Part shown: one piece after another, positions 16,635 to 24,148 of the stretch
How the letters are laid out: every line of letters starts with the position of its first letter
How positions within the stretch are numbered: the stretch's first letter is position 1
Assembly: GCA_029560585.1 (NCBI GenBank)
Contig: JAKQKQ010000329.1
Location: 1-46,467 of the forward strand
Direction of reading: 5' to 3'
DNA from: Verrucomicrobiota bacterium
Lineage (GTDB): Bacteria > Verrucomicrobiota > Verrucomicrobiia > JADLBR01
Length of the DNA stretch: 46,467 bases
Notes under the pieces: generated by a model
Seen by the model: the letters and a program-made list of their open reading frames with translations, nothing else
Databases searched by the model: none
Told to the model about the DNA's origin: nothing
Translations under genes and position numbers: made by a program

Positions 16635-18266
16635 ATGAAATCGACCCGTTGTGAAATCATTGGGCTTCTGGCTTTGGCTGGCGGCATGCTGGCTCCCCTG
16701 GCCGCCCACGCGGATGCGCCGCCGCCGCCCAATCCCGCCGTGGATGCCGGAGCCAAATGGCCGACCCGTCGGGCGCAAATCAAGCAGGAATGGCTGAAAC
16801 TACTGGGACGTTTTCCCGCAAGCAAACCCCCGCTGGACGCGGAAATCCTAAGTTCGGAACTCCTCCATCCCCACCCGCCCGCGATCGACCCCAGTGATCC
16901 TGCGCACAGCGCAGATATCACACGCCATAAGGTGAAGTTCCGCTCGGAAGCCGAATCCAGCGGCGGTTCGCAGTCGGACAAATGGATCTATGCCTGGCTG
17001 CTGGTGCCCAAGAGCGTGACGGAGGCCCATGCCAGGCACGGGCACAAATCCCCCGCCATTATCTGCCTGCACAGCACCACCTATGGCGCGGGAAAAAGCA
17101 GCACCGTCGGACTCGCCGGCCGCTTTGCTTCGGAGGCCAGTATCGGATTCGTCGGCCGCCCGGACCTTGTCGGCGTTGATCCGCGCTATAACAACAACCT
17201 GCCGGACCCGGCTGATCCCAAGGCAATGGCGGATTTTGAAGCGGGCGGACGGGCCAGCGCACTCATCCTGGCCAAACAGGGCTTCGTGACTCTCAGCCCC
17301 GATCTGATCGCCGACGGAGAGAGGATCGAGCCCGGCCAGAGACCGCTAGACACCCGGCAGTTTTACAAGCGTTATCCCGACCCGATGGCGGAGGACGCCT
17401 GGTCGGTGATGGGCAAGAACATCTGGGATGTGATGCGCTCGGTGGATTTCCTCCGGACACTTCCTTACTTGAATGACCAGCTTGGGTGCACCGGATGGTC
17501 GCATGGCGCCCACACCGCGCTATTTGCCGCCGCCTTCGACGAACGCATCACCGCTACGGTCTCCAACGGAGCCGTGCTCGACTGGCATCGCCCGACCTAC
17601 CCGCCGGGCTATGCCGGACCGCCCAAGGCCAATGCCTGGTGCCGCAATCCCTCCAGCTGGGAGCCTTGGACGGCCGACGGGCCGGAGAAGCCTTCGCGCG
17701 GCGAGGCCACCTTGCGCCGCTGGGGTTTCATCCAAAACAGCGGTCCGGTCATCTATATCCCGAAGTTCTCCAAATATGTTTTGCCCGCGAATAGGGATCT
17801 GCAGATCCCGGTGGGGTTTGAGAGTCTGATGATGATGGTGGCGCCACGGCCCCTCCTGATCATTTCCAGCGAGATCGAATTCCGCCAGCACGAAATTCTC
17901 CCCAAATGCATGGCAGCCTTGCATGTCTATTATCGATGGCATGACGTTGAGAATTCGGGGCTCCCGAGCCCGCTTCAGGCGAGGAGAGAACGAACAGGCT
18001 ATCAGGAGACGGTGGATTATTATGTCCGGAACAACGAATACGCCCCGGAGGGAGTCGATCTTTATCTCAAGAGCCTGAAGGCTGGCGACTGCTTCAGTTG
18101 GTTTTCGTTCCCAGGCGGCCACAGTTACCCGCCCGCGGCTCAATTGCTCACCGCCGGATGGTTTGGCCGCTGGCTCGGTCTCTCTCGCCCGGCCCCGGTC
18201 CCGCCGCTGCCAAACATCCCCGCAAATAAGGCGCTCGATATCGGGCCGCCTTGGAACGGCTCGTAA
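16635..18266 (+). CDS. Secreted alpha/beta hydrolase (acetylxylan esterase/dienelactone hydrolase-like)
   Basis: A 543-residue exported hydrolase with a signal peptide ending at AAHA (about residue 26). The nucleophile elbow is GWSHGAHTA, and the catalytic His is probably in GGHSYPP near the C-terminus. The arrangement resembles large acetylxylan-esterase-like proteins of Verrucomicrobia and Planctomycetes, which deacetylate plant or algal polysaccharides; the substrate here is inferred. I chose the ATG at 16635 because it starts the signal peptide. It lies about 190 bases after the tRNA gene. A stretch at about 360-420 is unlike the core fold and may form a lid. Confidence 0.75.
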   Translation: MKSTRCEIIGLLALAGGMLAPLAAHADAPPPPNPAVDAGAKWPTRRAQIKQEWLKLLGRFPASKPPLDAEILSSELLHPHPPAIDPSDPAHSADITRHKVKFRSEAESSGGSQSDKWIYAWLLVPKSVTEAHARHGHKSPAIICLHSTTYGAGKSSTVGLAGRFASEASIGFVGRPDLVGVDPRYNNNLPDPADPKAMADFEAGGRASALILAKQGFVTLSPDLIADGERIEPGQRPLDTRQFYKRYPDPMAEDAWSVMGKNIWDVMRSVDFLRTLPYLNDQLGCTGWSHGAHTALFAAAFDERITATVSNGAVLDWHRPTYPPGYAGPPKANAWCRNPSSWEPWTADGPEKPSRGEATLRRWGFIQNSGPVIYIPKFSKYVLPANRDLQIPVGFESLMMMVAPRPLLIISSEIEFRQHEILPKCMAALHVYYRWHDVENSGLPSPLQARRERTGYQETVDYYVRNNEYAPEGVDLYLKSLKAGDCFSWFSFPGGHSYPPAAQLLTAGWFGRWLGLSRPAPVPPLPNIPANKALDIGPPWNGS

Positions 18267-18299
18267 TACCACCTCCACGATGGCGCCTCAGTATCAGTT

Positions 18300-18421
18300 G
18301 GGAGGGACGCCGTCCCCGGCGTCCGCGTCCCACCAGGCACCAGGATTCGCGGCGGCCTGGCCGACCCGGCCCGCGAGGCCGCGGGCCCTCCCGTCGGAAT
18401 CGGGCCACGCGCGCCATCACA
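18300..18421 (-). repeat. Dispersed repeat, copy C
   Basis: It shares GGGAGGGACGCCG-CCCCGGCGTCCGCG and the block CGGCCCGCGAGGCC...CGGGCC...AATCGGGCCACGC with the element at 42281-42428, in the same orientation; the central part differs. It occupies most of the gap between the hydrolase and the ArsG-like gene, where no gene is visible. Confidence 0.6.
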
Positions 18422-18511
18422 GATGCCCAGACGCCTTGAAGCTGAACCAGCCCTCGGGATACGGGGTTGAGGGGGCGCCGACGGCCGCGGTGGCCCACGA
18501 AGGGGGCCGGA

Positions 18512-19198
18512 TCATGACGCCATCAGACTCACGCAAAGGTACAGCCCGACGGCGATGAAAACCGCGCCGGTGATCTCGCGAGAATGGCGTTCGATCTTAG
18601 CCATCGCGCCCGATGCCCTGGCGGCCCTCTGGAGACCGACGGCGATGAGCGCGGCGAACAGAAGCACCGGCAGCCCCGTGCCAATGCCATAGAGCGCGGG
18701 GAGGAAAAAGGGCGATCCGACATTGATGGCGAGGGTGACCATGCTAAAGAACTGCACTGCCCCGAGCGGGCACAGTGAGAGCCCGAAGACGATGCCCAGG
18801 AGCAGCGCCGCGGCCATGCCCCTTCCCTCGCCCCGCCTTTCGAATACGCGCGCGGGGGCGCACAGGAACCGCGCGTCGATTCTCAGGAGCCCGACCATCA
18901 GCATCCCAGACAGAATGAGAACCGGGCCCAGTAACATGTTAGCGTACTTCTGAAGAAGGGCGGCCGCGGCGGGAGCGGAGAGCGCGCCGGCGCAGATCGC
19001 GGAACCCAGGGCGGCATAGGTCCCGGCGCGACCGAGGGTATAGCAGGCGCCACCCACGAGGGTACGGCGGGGCGTGCCGGCCGCCTGCGCGAGATAGAGA
19101 AGGGCCGCGGCGTTGGCCGCCAAGCCGCAAGGTCCGGCGGTCGTGAGGATCCCCAGCCAAAGGGCGGTGGCCGCGGCGATGCCTGGACCCGGTGTCAT
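18512..19198 (-). CDS. ArsG/CcdA-like membrane protein (DsbD transmembrane family)
   Basis: A 228-residue inner-membrane protein with about six helices. It carries the paired membrane cysteines of the CcdA/DsbD fold: GPCG (Cys24) and LCPLG (Cys143). The family includes transmembrane thiol-disulfide carriers and the ArsG-type permeases reported for aromatic arsenicals. Its ATG overlaps the stop of the upstream G3E-ArsF gene (ATGA, 19195-19198), so the two are translationally coupled. That partner carries an ArsF-like CxxC domain, which favours the ArsG reading, but a pure thiol relay is a real alternative. I excluded a longer upstream reading that only overlaps the partner gene. Confidence 0.78.
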   Translation of the reverse strand: MTPGPGIAAATALWLGILTTAGPCGLAANAAALLYLAQAAGTPRRTLVGGACYTLGRAGTYAALGSAICAGALSAPAAAALLQKYANMLLGPVLILSGMLMVGLLRIDARFLCAPARVFERRGEGRGMAAALLLGIVFGLSLCPLGAVQFFSMVTLAINVGSPFFLPALYGIGTGLPVLLFAALIAVGLQRAARASGAMAKIERHSREITGAVFIAVGLYLCVSLMAS

Positions 19199-20796
19199 TG
19201 GCGCCCGCCCAGGTATCCGGCGACCTCGTCCGCGATGTACCGCTTGAATCCGTCCCCTTCGCCCAGCAGATCCCACACGCGATCCAACTTCTTCCAGCTC
19301 CGCACCGTGCCGTCGCGCGTCCTCACGACAACCACCGTGCGGGTGACGAGCTGGTACTCTTCGGTGAAATGCGCGTTCCCGGCGATGTCTGTGTTGACGC
19401 TGCGCCACGCGACCGCGCCGCTGGCCATCTGTGCCCGGAAGTTCTCGGCGATGGCCTCTCGGGTGAATTGCTCGATGCGGTCGCAGCTGTCGCAGCGGTA
19501 ATGGCCGTGGAAGTAGAATACCACCACGCCGTCCGCAACGAGTTGGCCAGGGAGCGGGGCGATGGTGCTGCGGATCCCCTTCTCTTTCGAGATCATGACA
19601 CCCGCGTAGGCCACGAGGAAAAGCAGCAAAGCCGCCGTCAGCCACCAGCGCCATCCTCGGGCGCGATGTGGTGGCGGCGCCGCCGGGGGCGTGAACACAT
19701 CGCGGTAGCGGTGTGTCGGATTTGGGCGCCCCGGCCGCAGGGCCCGCATCTCCAAAGGCGACACCACGATGCCGGTGCCGGCCGCCCCCGTGACCGCCGC
19801 CCCCACGACCTCCCTCAAACGTTCCGGGGGCATCTCGACCCGCGCGTTGATGGTGAGCCTGGCCCGCTCCGGCGCACCCCTTATGGATCCGCGCACGGAC
19901 GGCTCCTCGCCCGAGCGGGTCATGTTGGCGGCGAGATGATCGGAGCCGGCCTCAAGCAACAGCTTCACGTGCCCAATAGTGGCCCGTTCCTCTGCAAGCG
20001 CGAGGCCCAGACGGCCCATGATATCGACCGCGAAGATGTCCCACGCGGGCGCCCCACCCGCCCGGTTCAGCGCGTAGGTCCCATTGAGCCAGCCGAGGGC
20101 GGCCTCGCCCTCGGCGTATATGTCGTAATCCACGTCCACGATATGGGTCCCGGCATCGACGCCGGACAGGACCCGATCAAGCCATGGTTCGACGCCGTCA
20201 CCGCGCGCCGCCGAGATGAATCGCGCGCAGGTTTCAGGTAGCTTCTGCCGCAGGAGCCCCTGGAGCCGCGCCCTTTCCTCGGGGGTGATGAGGTCGCTCT
20301 TGTTAACCGCGATGAGGTCTGCCTCCTCAAGCTGTTTCCAGTAAATGTATGCGGCGCTCGGGTGGAGCCCCCCGCGCCCGTCAGACAGCACCGCGGCAAG
20401 CCGCACCGGGTCGGCCAAGATGGTGAGGGGCGCGAGGCGAAAGTCCTCGCGGAAGTTCTGCTTGAGCGGTTGGAGGATCGTGGCGGATAGGTCGGTGCAG
20501 CTTCCCACGGGCTCGGCGATCAGGGCGTCCGCCCGCACCGAGTGCCGGAGGTCCTGGGCCTCGCGCACCAGACCCGCGAAATCGCAGCAGAAGCAACTCC
20601 CCGCCACCTCCCCAACGCTGACACCCTGGAGCCTCAGGAATCCGGTGTCGACGAGCTCGGGGGCCTGGTCATTGGTGATCAGACCGACCCGTTTGCCCCG
20701 AGCGATGAGGAGCTTTGCTGCCTCCCACAGGAGCGTGGTCTTGCCCGCCCCGAGGAACCCGCCGACGAAAATGATGGGGACGATTTTAGTGGCCAT
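19195..20796 (-). CDS. G3E GTPase fused through a membrane helix to an ArsF-like CxxC domain
   Basis: A 533-residue fusion. Residues 1 to about 370 are a G3E (CobW/HypB/UreG-class) GTPase: Walker A GGFLGAGKTT (12-21), the metal-binding motif CFCC (68-71) and NKSD (165-168). G3E proteins load metals or cofactors using GTP. A helix follows (about 386-403). The C-terminal 110 residues are a thioredoxin-like domain with YRCDSC (Cys435, Cys438) and a VNTDIAGNAHF segment, matching ArsF-family proteins by recall. The expected topology is GTPase inside, CxxC domain outside. The start at 20796 has AAGGG upstream and begins right at the P-loop strand; a longer reading to 20940 only overlaps the aquaporin gene. 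Confidence 0.8.
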   Translation of the reverse strand: MATKIVPIIFVGGFLGAGKTTLLWEAAKLLIARGKRVGLITNDQAPELVDTGFLRLQGVSVGEVAGSCFCCDFAGLVREAQDLRHSVRADALIAEPVGSCTDLSATILQPLKQNFREDFRLAPLTILADPVRLAAVLSDGRGGLHPSAAYIYWKQLEEADLIAVNKSDLITPEERARLQGLLRQKLPETCARFISAARGDGVEPWLDRVLSGVDAGTHIVDVDYDIYAEGEAALGWLNGTYALNRAGGAPAWDIFAVDIMGRLGLALAEERATIGHVKLLLEAGSDHLAANMTRSGEEPSVRGSIRGAPERARLTINARVEMPPERLREVVGAAVTGAAGTGIVVSPLEMRALRPGRPNPTHRYRDVFTPPAAPPPHRARGWRWWLTAALLLFLVAYAGVMISKEKGIRSTIAPLPGQLVADGVVVFYFHGHYRCDSCDRIEQFTREAIAENFRAQMASGAVAWRSVNTDIAGNAHFTEEYQLVTRTVVVVRTRDGTVRSWKKLDRVWDLLGEGDGFKRYIADEVAGYLGGRQ

Positions 20797-20849
20797 GGTG
20801 CTCGATCCCTTGGAAGCCCATTTGTCCGGTGATGCTCGCTGGAAACTCT

Positions 20850-21752
20850 TCAGTCGCGATAGGCCGACTCGAAGAACGCCCGGTAGATGCCACCTCCAAG
20901 CAGTCCCCCGAGCAACGGCGCAAGGATGTAAACGGTCCACCAGCCGTGGCCGTTGGCCTCGAACGGGATCGCGCCCCAGCCAACCAACGACGAGAATACG
21001 CGCGGCGCCAGGTCGCGCGCCGGGTTGAAACAGGCCATGGTCAGGGGCCCCAGCAGCGAGATCAGCAGCGTCACCGCCAGGCCGATCGTCGCGGCGACCA
21101 GGATCTGCGGGCGCGACCTATTGCGCTCGTCGGTGGCGCAGAAGATCACCAGGAGAAGCACGGCTGTCCCGATGGCCTCCGCGACGAATGCCGACGTCCC
21201 GCTCATCCGGGCGCGCAGGGCCTCGGTCAGCGGCGCCCCGCCCGGCGACGGGAAGAACTCGCCGAAAACCATCGCGGTGGCCTCGCTGCCCTGCGCCCCC
21301 CTGACGATGCCGTGCGCCCCCTCGTAGGCCCGCAGCGCGTCGCCAAAGATCAGGTAGAGAACCGCCGCCCCGGCGAAAGCGCCCAACATCTGCGTGGTAA
21401 TATAGGGCAGCACGCGCGACTTGGGAAAGTCCGACCACACCGCCATGCTCACCGTCACCGCCGGGTTCAGGTGCGCGCCACTCAATGCGCCCGTCAGATA
21501 AATGGCGGTCGCGATGCCAAGGCCCCACACGATCGCAACCTGAAAAACCCCGACCTGCGCGCCGGTCGTGACCGCCGCGCAGACGCTGCCGCAGCCAAAG
21601 AATACGAGCAGGAACGTCCCGAAGAATTCGCCCGTCCACCACTTGGGAAGCCATTTCATCGCCACCGCGGCCGTGGCCTTGCCCGCCCCGAGAAAACCGC
21701 CGATCATGATGCATCGCGCCTTTCCGGCCAGGTCACATGGCGCCAGTTTCAT
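20850..21752 (-). CDS. GlpF-like aquaporin (MIP family) with G3E P-loop remnant at the N-terminus
   Basis: A 300-residue channel protein. The MIP pore motifs are HLNPAV (first NPA, 96-98) and FNPARD (second NPA); the Asp after NPAR is typical of glycerol facilitators, which pass arsenite and antimonite as neutral hydroxides. Residues 1-31, before the channel proper at Met32 (MKWLPKWWTGEFFGTF), contain RCIMIGGFLGAGKAT, a recognisable G3E GTPase Walker A. This looks like the truncated start of a lost second GTPase. If translation begins at Met32 (21659), the remnant is untranslated. It lies between arsR and the G3E-ArsF gene, a context like that of AqpS-type arsenite channels. Confidence 0.85.
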   Translation of the reverse strand: MKLAPCDLAGKARCIMIGGFLGAGKATAAVAMKWLPKWWTGEFFGTFLLVFFGCGSVCAAVTTGAQVGVFQVAIVWGLGIATAIYLTGALSGAHLNPAVTVSMAVWSDFPKSRVLPYITTQMLGAFAGAAVLYLIFGDALRAYEGAHGIVRGAQGSEATAMVFGEFFPSPGGAPLTEALRARMSGTSAFVAEAIGTAVLLLVIFCATDERNRSRPQILVAATIGLAVTLLISLLGPLTMACFNPARDLAPRVFSSLVGWGAIPFEANGHGWWTVYILAPLLGGLLGGGIYRAFFESAYRD

Positions 21753-21755
21753 AGC

Positions 21756-21772
21756 ATGTTTGCGCAAACGTG
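21756..21772. promoter_or_regulatory. Palindrome in the arsR-aquaporin gap (candidate operator)
   Basis: The perfect 12-base palindrome GTTTGCGCAAAC (21758-21769) extends imperfectly to CATGTTTGCGCAAACGTG. It sits just upstream of the aquaporin start, in the 100-base gap after arsR, where an ArsR-type repressor would be expected to act. TTGACG further upstream on the minus strand could be a -35 element. Function is inferred from position only. Confidence 0.35.
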
Positions 21773-21854
21773 CAGATATCGAATACCCACGTCAAACGGT
21801 TCTTTTGCCAAGCGGGCGGGCCGGGGCCAGGCCCTAGCGGCCGGCCATGGGGGG

Positions 21855-22160
21855 CTATTTCGGAAGCTTGTCGAAGCGGAACGTGCAGCACTTCAGCTCC
21901 AGCACGTTCCGGTTGGCGGCCAGCTCACTCTTCAGGCGAGGGGTCACGCCATAGAGCCGGCATTTTCCCGATTTCTCCATGTCCAGGAGGCCTGCCTCCT
22001 TCAGGATCCGCAGGTGCTTGGACACGTTGTACTGCGACATCCGGAGCCGGGCGGAAATGGTGCCCACGCCAAGCCGCTCCTTGAGCAGCAGGCGCATGAT
22101 CCGCAGGCGATTCATCTCGCCCAATGCCCTGAGCACCGCGAGGCAGTTTACCCCTTGCAT
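21855..22160 (-). CDS. ArsR/SmtB family transcriptional regulator
   Basis: A 101-residue winged-helix repressor. The recognition helix region is MSQYNVSKHLRILKEAGLLD (about 41-60), followed by the wing KSGKCRLYGVTP. Cysteines at 6, 67, 91 and 92 are candidate trivalent metalloid ligands; a vicinal CC near the C-terminus is known from some arsenic-sensing ArsR proteins. The N-terminal start is at the first ATG giving a normal ArsR length; the frame runs further upstream only as an antisense reading of the ABC-F gene. It heads the aquaporin, G3E-ArsF and ArsG-like cluster and probably represses it. Confidence 0.87.
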   Translation of the reverse strand: MQGVNCLAVLRALGEMNRLRIMRLLLKERLGVGTISARLRMSQYNVSKHLRILKEAGLLDMEKSGKCRLYGVTPRLKSELAANRNVLELKCCTFRFDKLPK

Positions 22161-22259
22161 CGGGGCCACGATACACGCGAGGCGAGATCCCTTGCAAGCG
22201 GCGCGGGACGGGCGCTTTCCCCGTGACGGACGCCTCGATTCCCCTAGGTTGGCGGACCC

Positions 22260-24095
22260 ATGGCCCTGCTCCAACTCAAAGGCATCACGCTTCAATACGG
22301 CTCCGTTCCGCTCCTCGACGCCGTCGATCTCGGGATTCAGGCCGGGGAACGGGTCTGTCTCCTGGGCCGGAACGGCTCGGGAAAAACCAGTCTGATGCGC
22401 ATTCTCACCGGCGAAGAAACTCCCAATTCGGGGGACATCATCCGGCCCCCGGGCCTCCACATGACGCGCCTCGACCAGGAAGTCCCCGGCGACGTGGCGG
22501 GAACCGTGGAAGCGGTCATCCACGCCGGCCTCAGCGCCGACCGCCACGAAGAGGAGTGGGAAAGCGATCACCGCATCCGCCTGCTCATGGACGCGATGCA
22601 ACTTCCCGCCCTCTCGGAGTTTGCATCCCTCTCCGGCGGACTGAAACGCCGCACCCTCCTTGCCCGCGCCCTCGCCGGCCAGCCCGACCTTCTGCTCCTC
22701 GATGAACCCACCAACCACCTCGACCTTGCCTCTATCCTCTGGCTGGAGGAATTCCTGCTCGCGCAGCGCACCACCCTTTTCTTTGTCACCCACGACCGGG
22801 CCTTCCTCCGAAAACTGGCCACGCGCATTGTCGAACTCGACCGCGGCCGCCTGCAGAGCTGGGACTGCGACTACGACACCTACCTTGTGCGCAAGGCCGC
22901 ATGGCTGGAAAATGAGGAGAAGCAGTGGGCGCTCTTCGACAAGAAGATGGCCCAGGAGGAAGTCTGGATCCGCCAGGGGGTGAAGGCCCGGCGCACCCGA
23001 AACGAAGGCCGCGTCCGCGCCCTGGAGCAACTCCGGCGCGAACGCCGCCAGCGCCGCGAGCGCATCGGCACCGCCCGCATCGAAGTCCAGGAAGGCCCCG
23101 CCTCGGGACAGAAGGTCATCGAACTCGACAATGTCTCCTTCGCCTGGCCCGCCCGGACCGTGCTGGAGCATTTCTCCACCACAATCTGGCGCGGCGACAA
23201 GGTCGGCATCATCGGCCCCAATGGCAGCGGTAAGACCACGCTCCTCCAGATACTCCTCGGCCGCATCGAACCCCAGGGCGGCACGGTCAGGCTCGGCACC
23301 AACCTCCAGGTCGTCTACCTCGACCAGTTGCGCGACCAGATCGACGACGAAAAGACCGTCATCCAGAATGTGGCCGGTTCCGCCGAGATGGTCACGTTCC
23401 AAGGCCGCTCCATGCACATCCTCGGTTACCTTCAGGATTTCCTCTTCTCACCAGACCGCTCGCGCATGCCGGCCGGGAAGCTTTCCGGGGGTGAACGCAA
23501 CAGGCTTCTCCTTGCCCGGCTGTTCCTCCAGCCGGCGAATGTGCTCGTGCTGGACGAGCCAACCAATGACCTCGACGCCGAAACGCTGGAGCTGTTGGAG
23601 GCCTTGCTCGTGGAATTCAGCGGGACGTTGCTTCTGGTTTCGCACGACCGCGTATTCCTGGATGAAGTGGTGACCAGCACCCTCGTGCTGGAAGCCGAGG
23701 GCGTCGTGACGGAAGTCACCGGCGGCTACTCCGACTGGGAGAAGTTGGAGTCGCGCAGGGCGGCGGCACCCATCGCCATGGCACCTGCCGGAAAGGTTGC
23801 GGGGTCGGAGCCAGAGCCGGCCCCGCCGAAGGGCAGGCCCCCGAAACCAAGGAAGTTTCTCAACCGCGAGCAGGCGGAACTCGACGCGATGCCCCAGCGC
23901 ATCGAGCGGCTGGAGGCCGCGGTGCACGCGCTCGCGGAAAAACTGGCCGACCCCCAAACGTACACCGATTTCCCCGAAAGCATCCCGGCCATCCACGAGG
24001 AGATGAAGAAGATCCAGAACGACATCGCCCGGCAGTACGCGCGCTGGGAGGAGTTGGAGGCCCTAAAGCGAGAGTTTGGCGCTGGGCGGGGATGA
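22260..24095 (+). CDS. uup: ABC-F family ATPase (Uup-like)
   Basis: A soluble, ribosome-associated twin ATPase of 611 residues. Domain 1 has GRNGSGKTS, LSGGLKRR and LLLLDEPTNHLD; domain 2 has GPNGSGKTT, LSGGERNR and VLVLDEPTNDLD. The linker between them is Arg/Glu-rich (P-site tRNA interaction motif region), and the last about 80 residues form a coiled coil after a Pro-rich stretch, as in Uup. Uup affects ribosome function and transposon excision; Uup rather than EttA is suggested by length and the C-terminal coiled coil. It is divergent from arsR with about 100 bases between. Confidence 0.88.
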   Translation: MALLQLKGITLQYGSVPLLDAVDLGIQAGERVCLLGRNGSGKTSLMRILTGEETPNSGDIIRPPGLHMTRLDQEVPGDVAGTVEAVIHAGLSADRHEEEWESDHRIRLLMDAMQLPALSEFASLSGGLKRRTLLARALAGQPDLLLLDEPTNHLDLASILWLEEFLLAQRTTLFFVTHDRAFLRKLATRIVELDRGRLQSWDCDYDTYLVRKAAWLENEEKQWALFDKKMAQEEVWIRQGVKARRTRNEGRVRALEQLRRERRQRRERIGTARIEVQEGPASGQKVIELDNVSFAWPARTVLEHFSTTIWRGDKVGIIGPNGSGKTTLLQILLGRIEPQGGTVRLGTNLQVVYLDQLRDQIDDEKTVIQNVAGSAEMVTFQGRSMHILGYLQDFLFSPDRSRMPAGKLSGGERNRLLLARLFLQPANVLVLDEPTNDLDAETLELLEALLVEFSGTLLLVSHDRVFLDEVVTSTLVLEAEGVVTEVTGGYSDWEKLESRRAAAPIAMAPAGKVAGSEPEPAPPKGRPPKPRKFLNREQAELDAMPQRIERLEAAVHALAEKLADPQTYTDFPESIPAIHEEMKKIQNDIARQYARWEELEALKREFGAGRG

Positions 24096-24148
24096 CGAGA
24101 GGCAAGAGGATCGAAAACAGCGGCTCGCGCAGGGCGCGTCGGGAAATA

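Noticed and set aside
21855-23417. A 520-codon minus-strand frame covering arsR and extending far upstream
   Set aside because: Only the last 101 residues look like ArsR; the rest is antisense to the well supported ABC-F gene.
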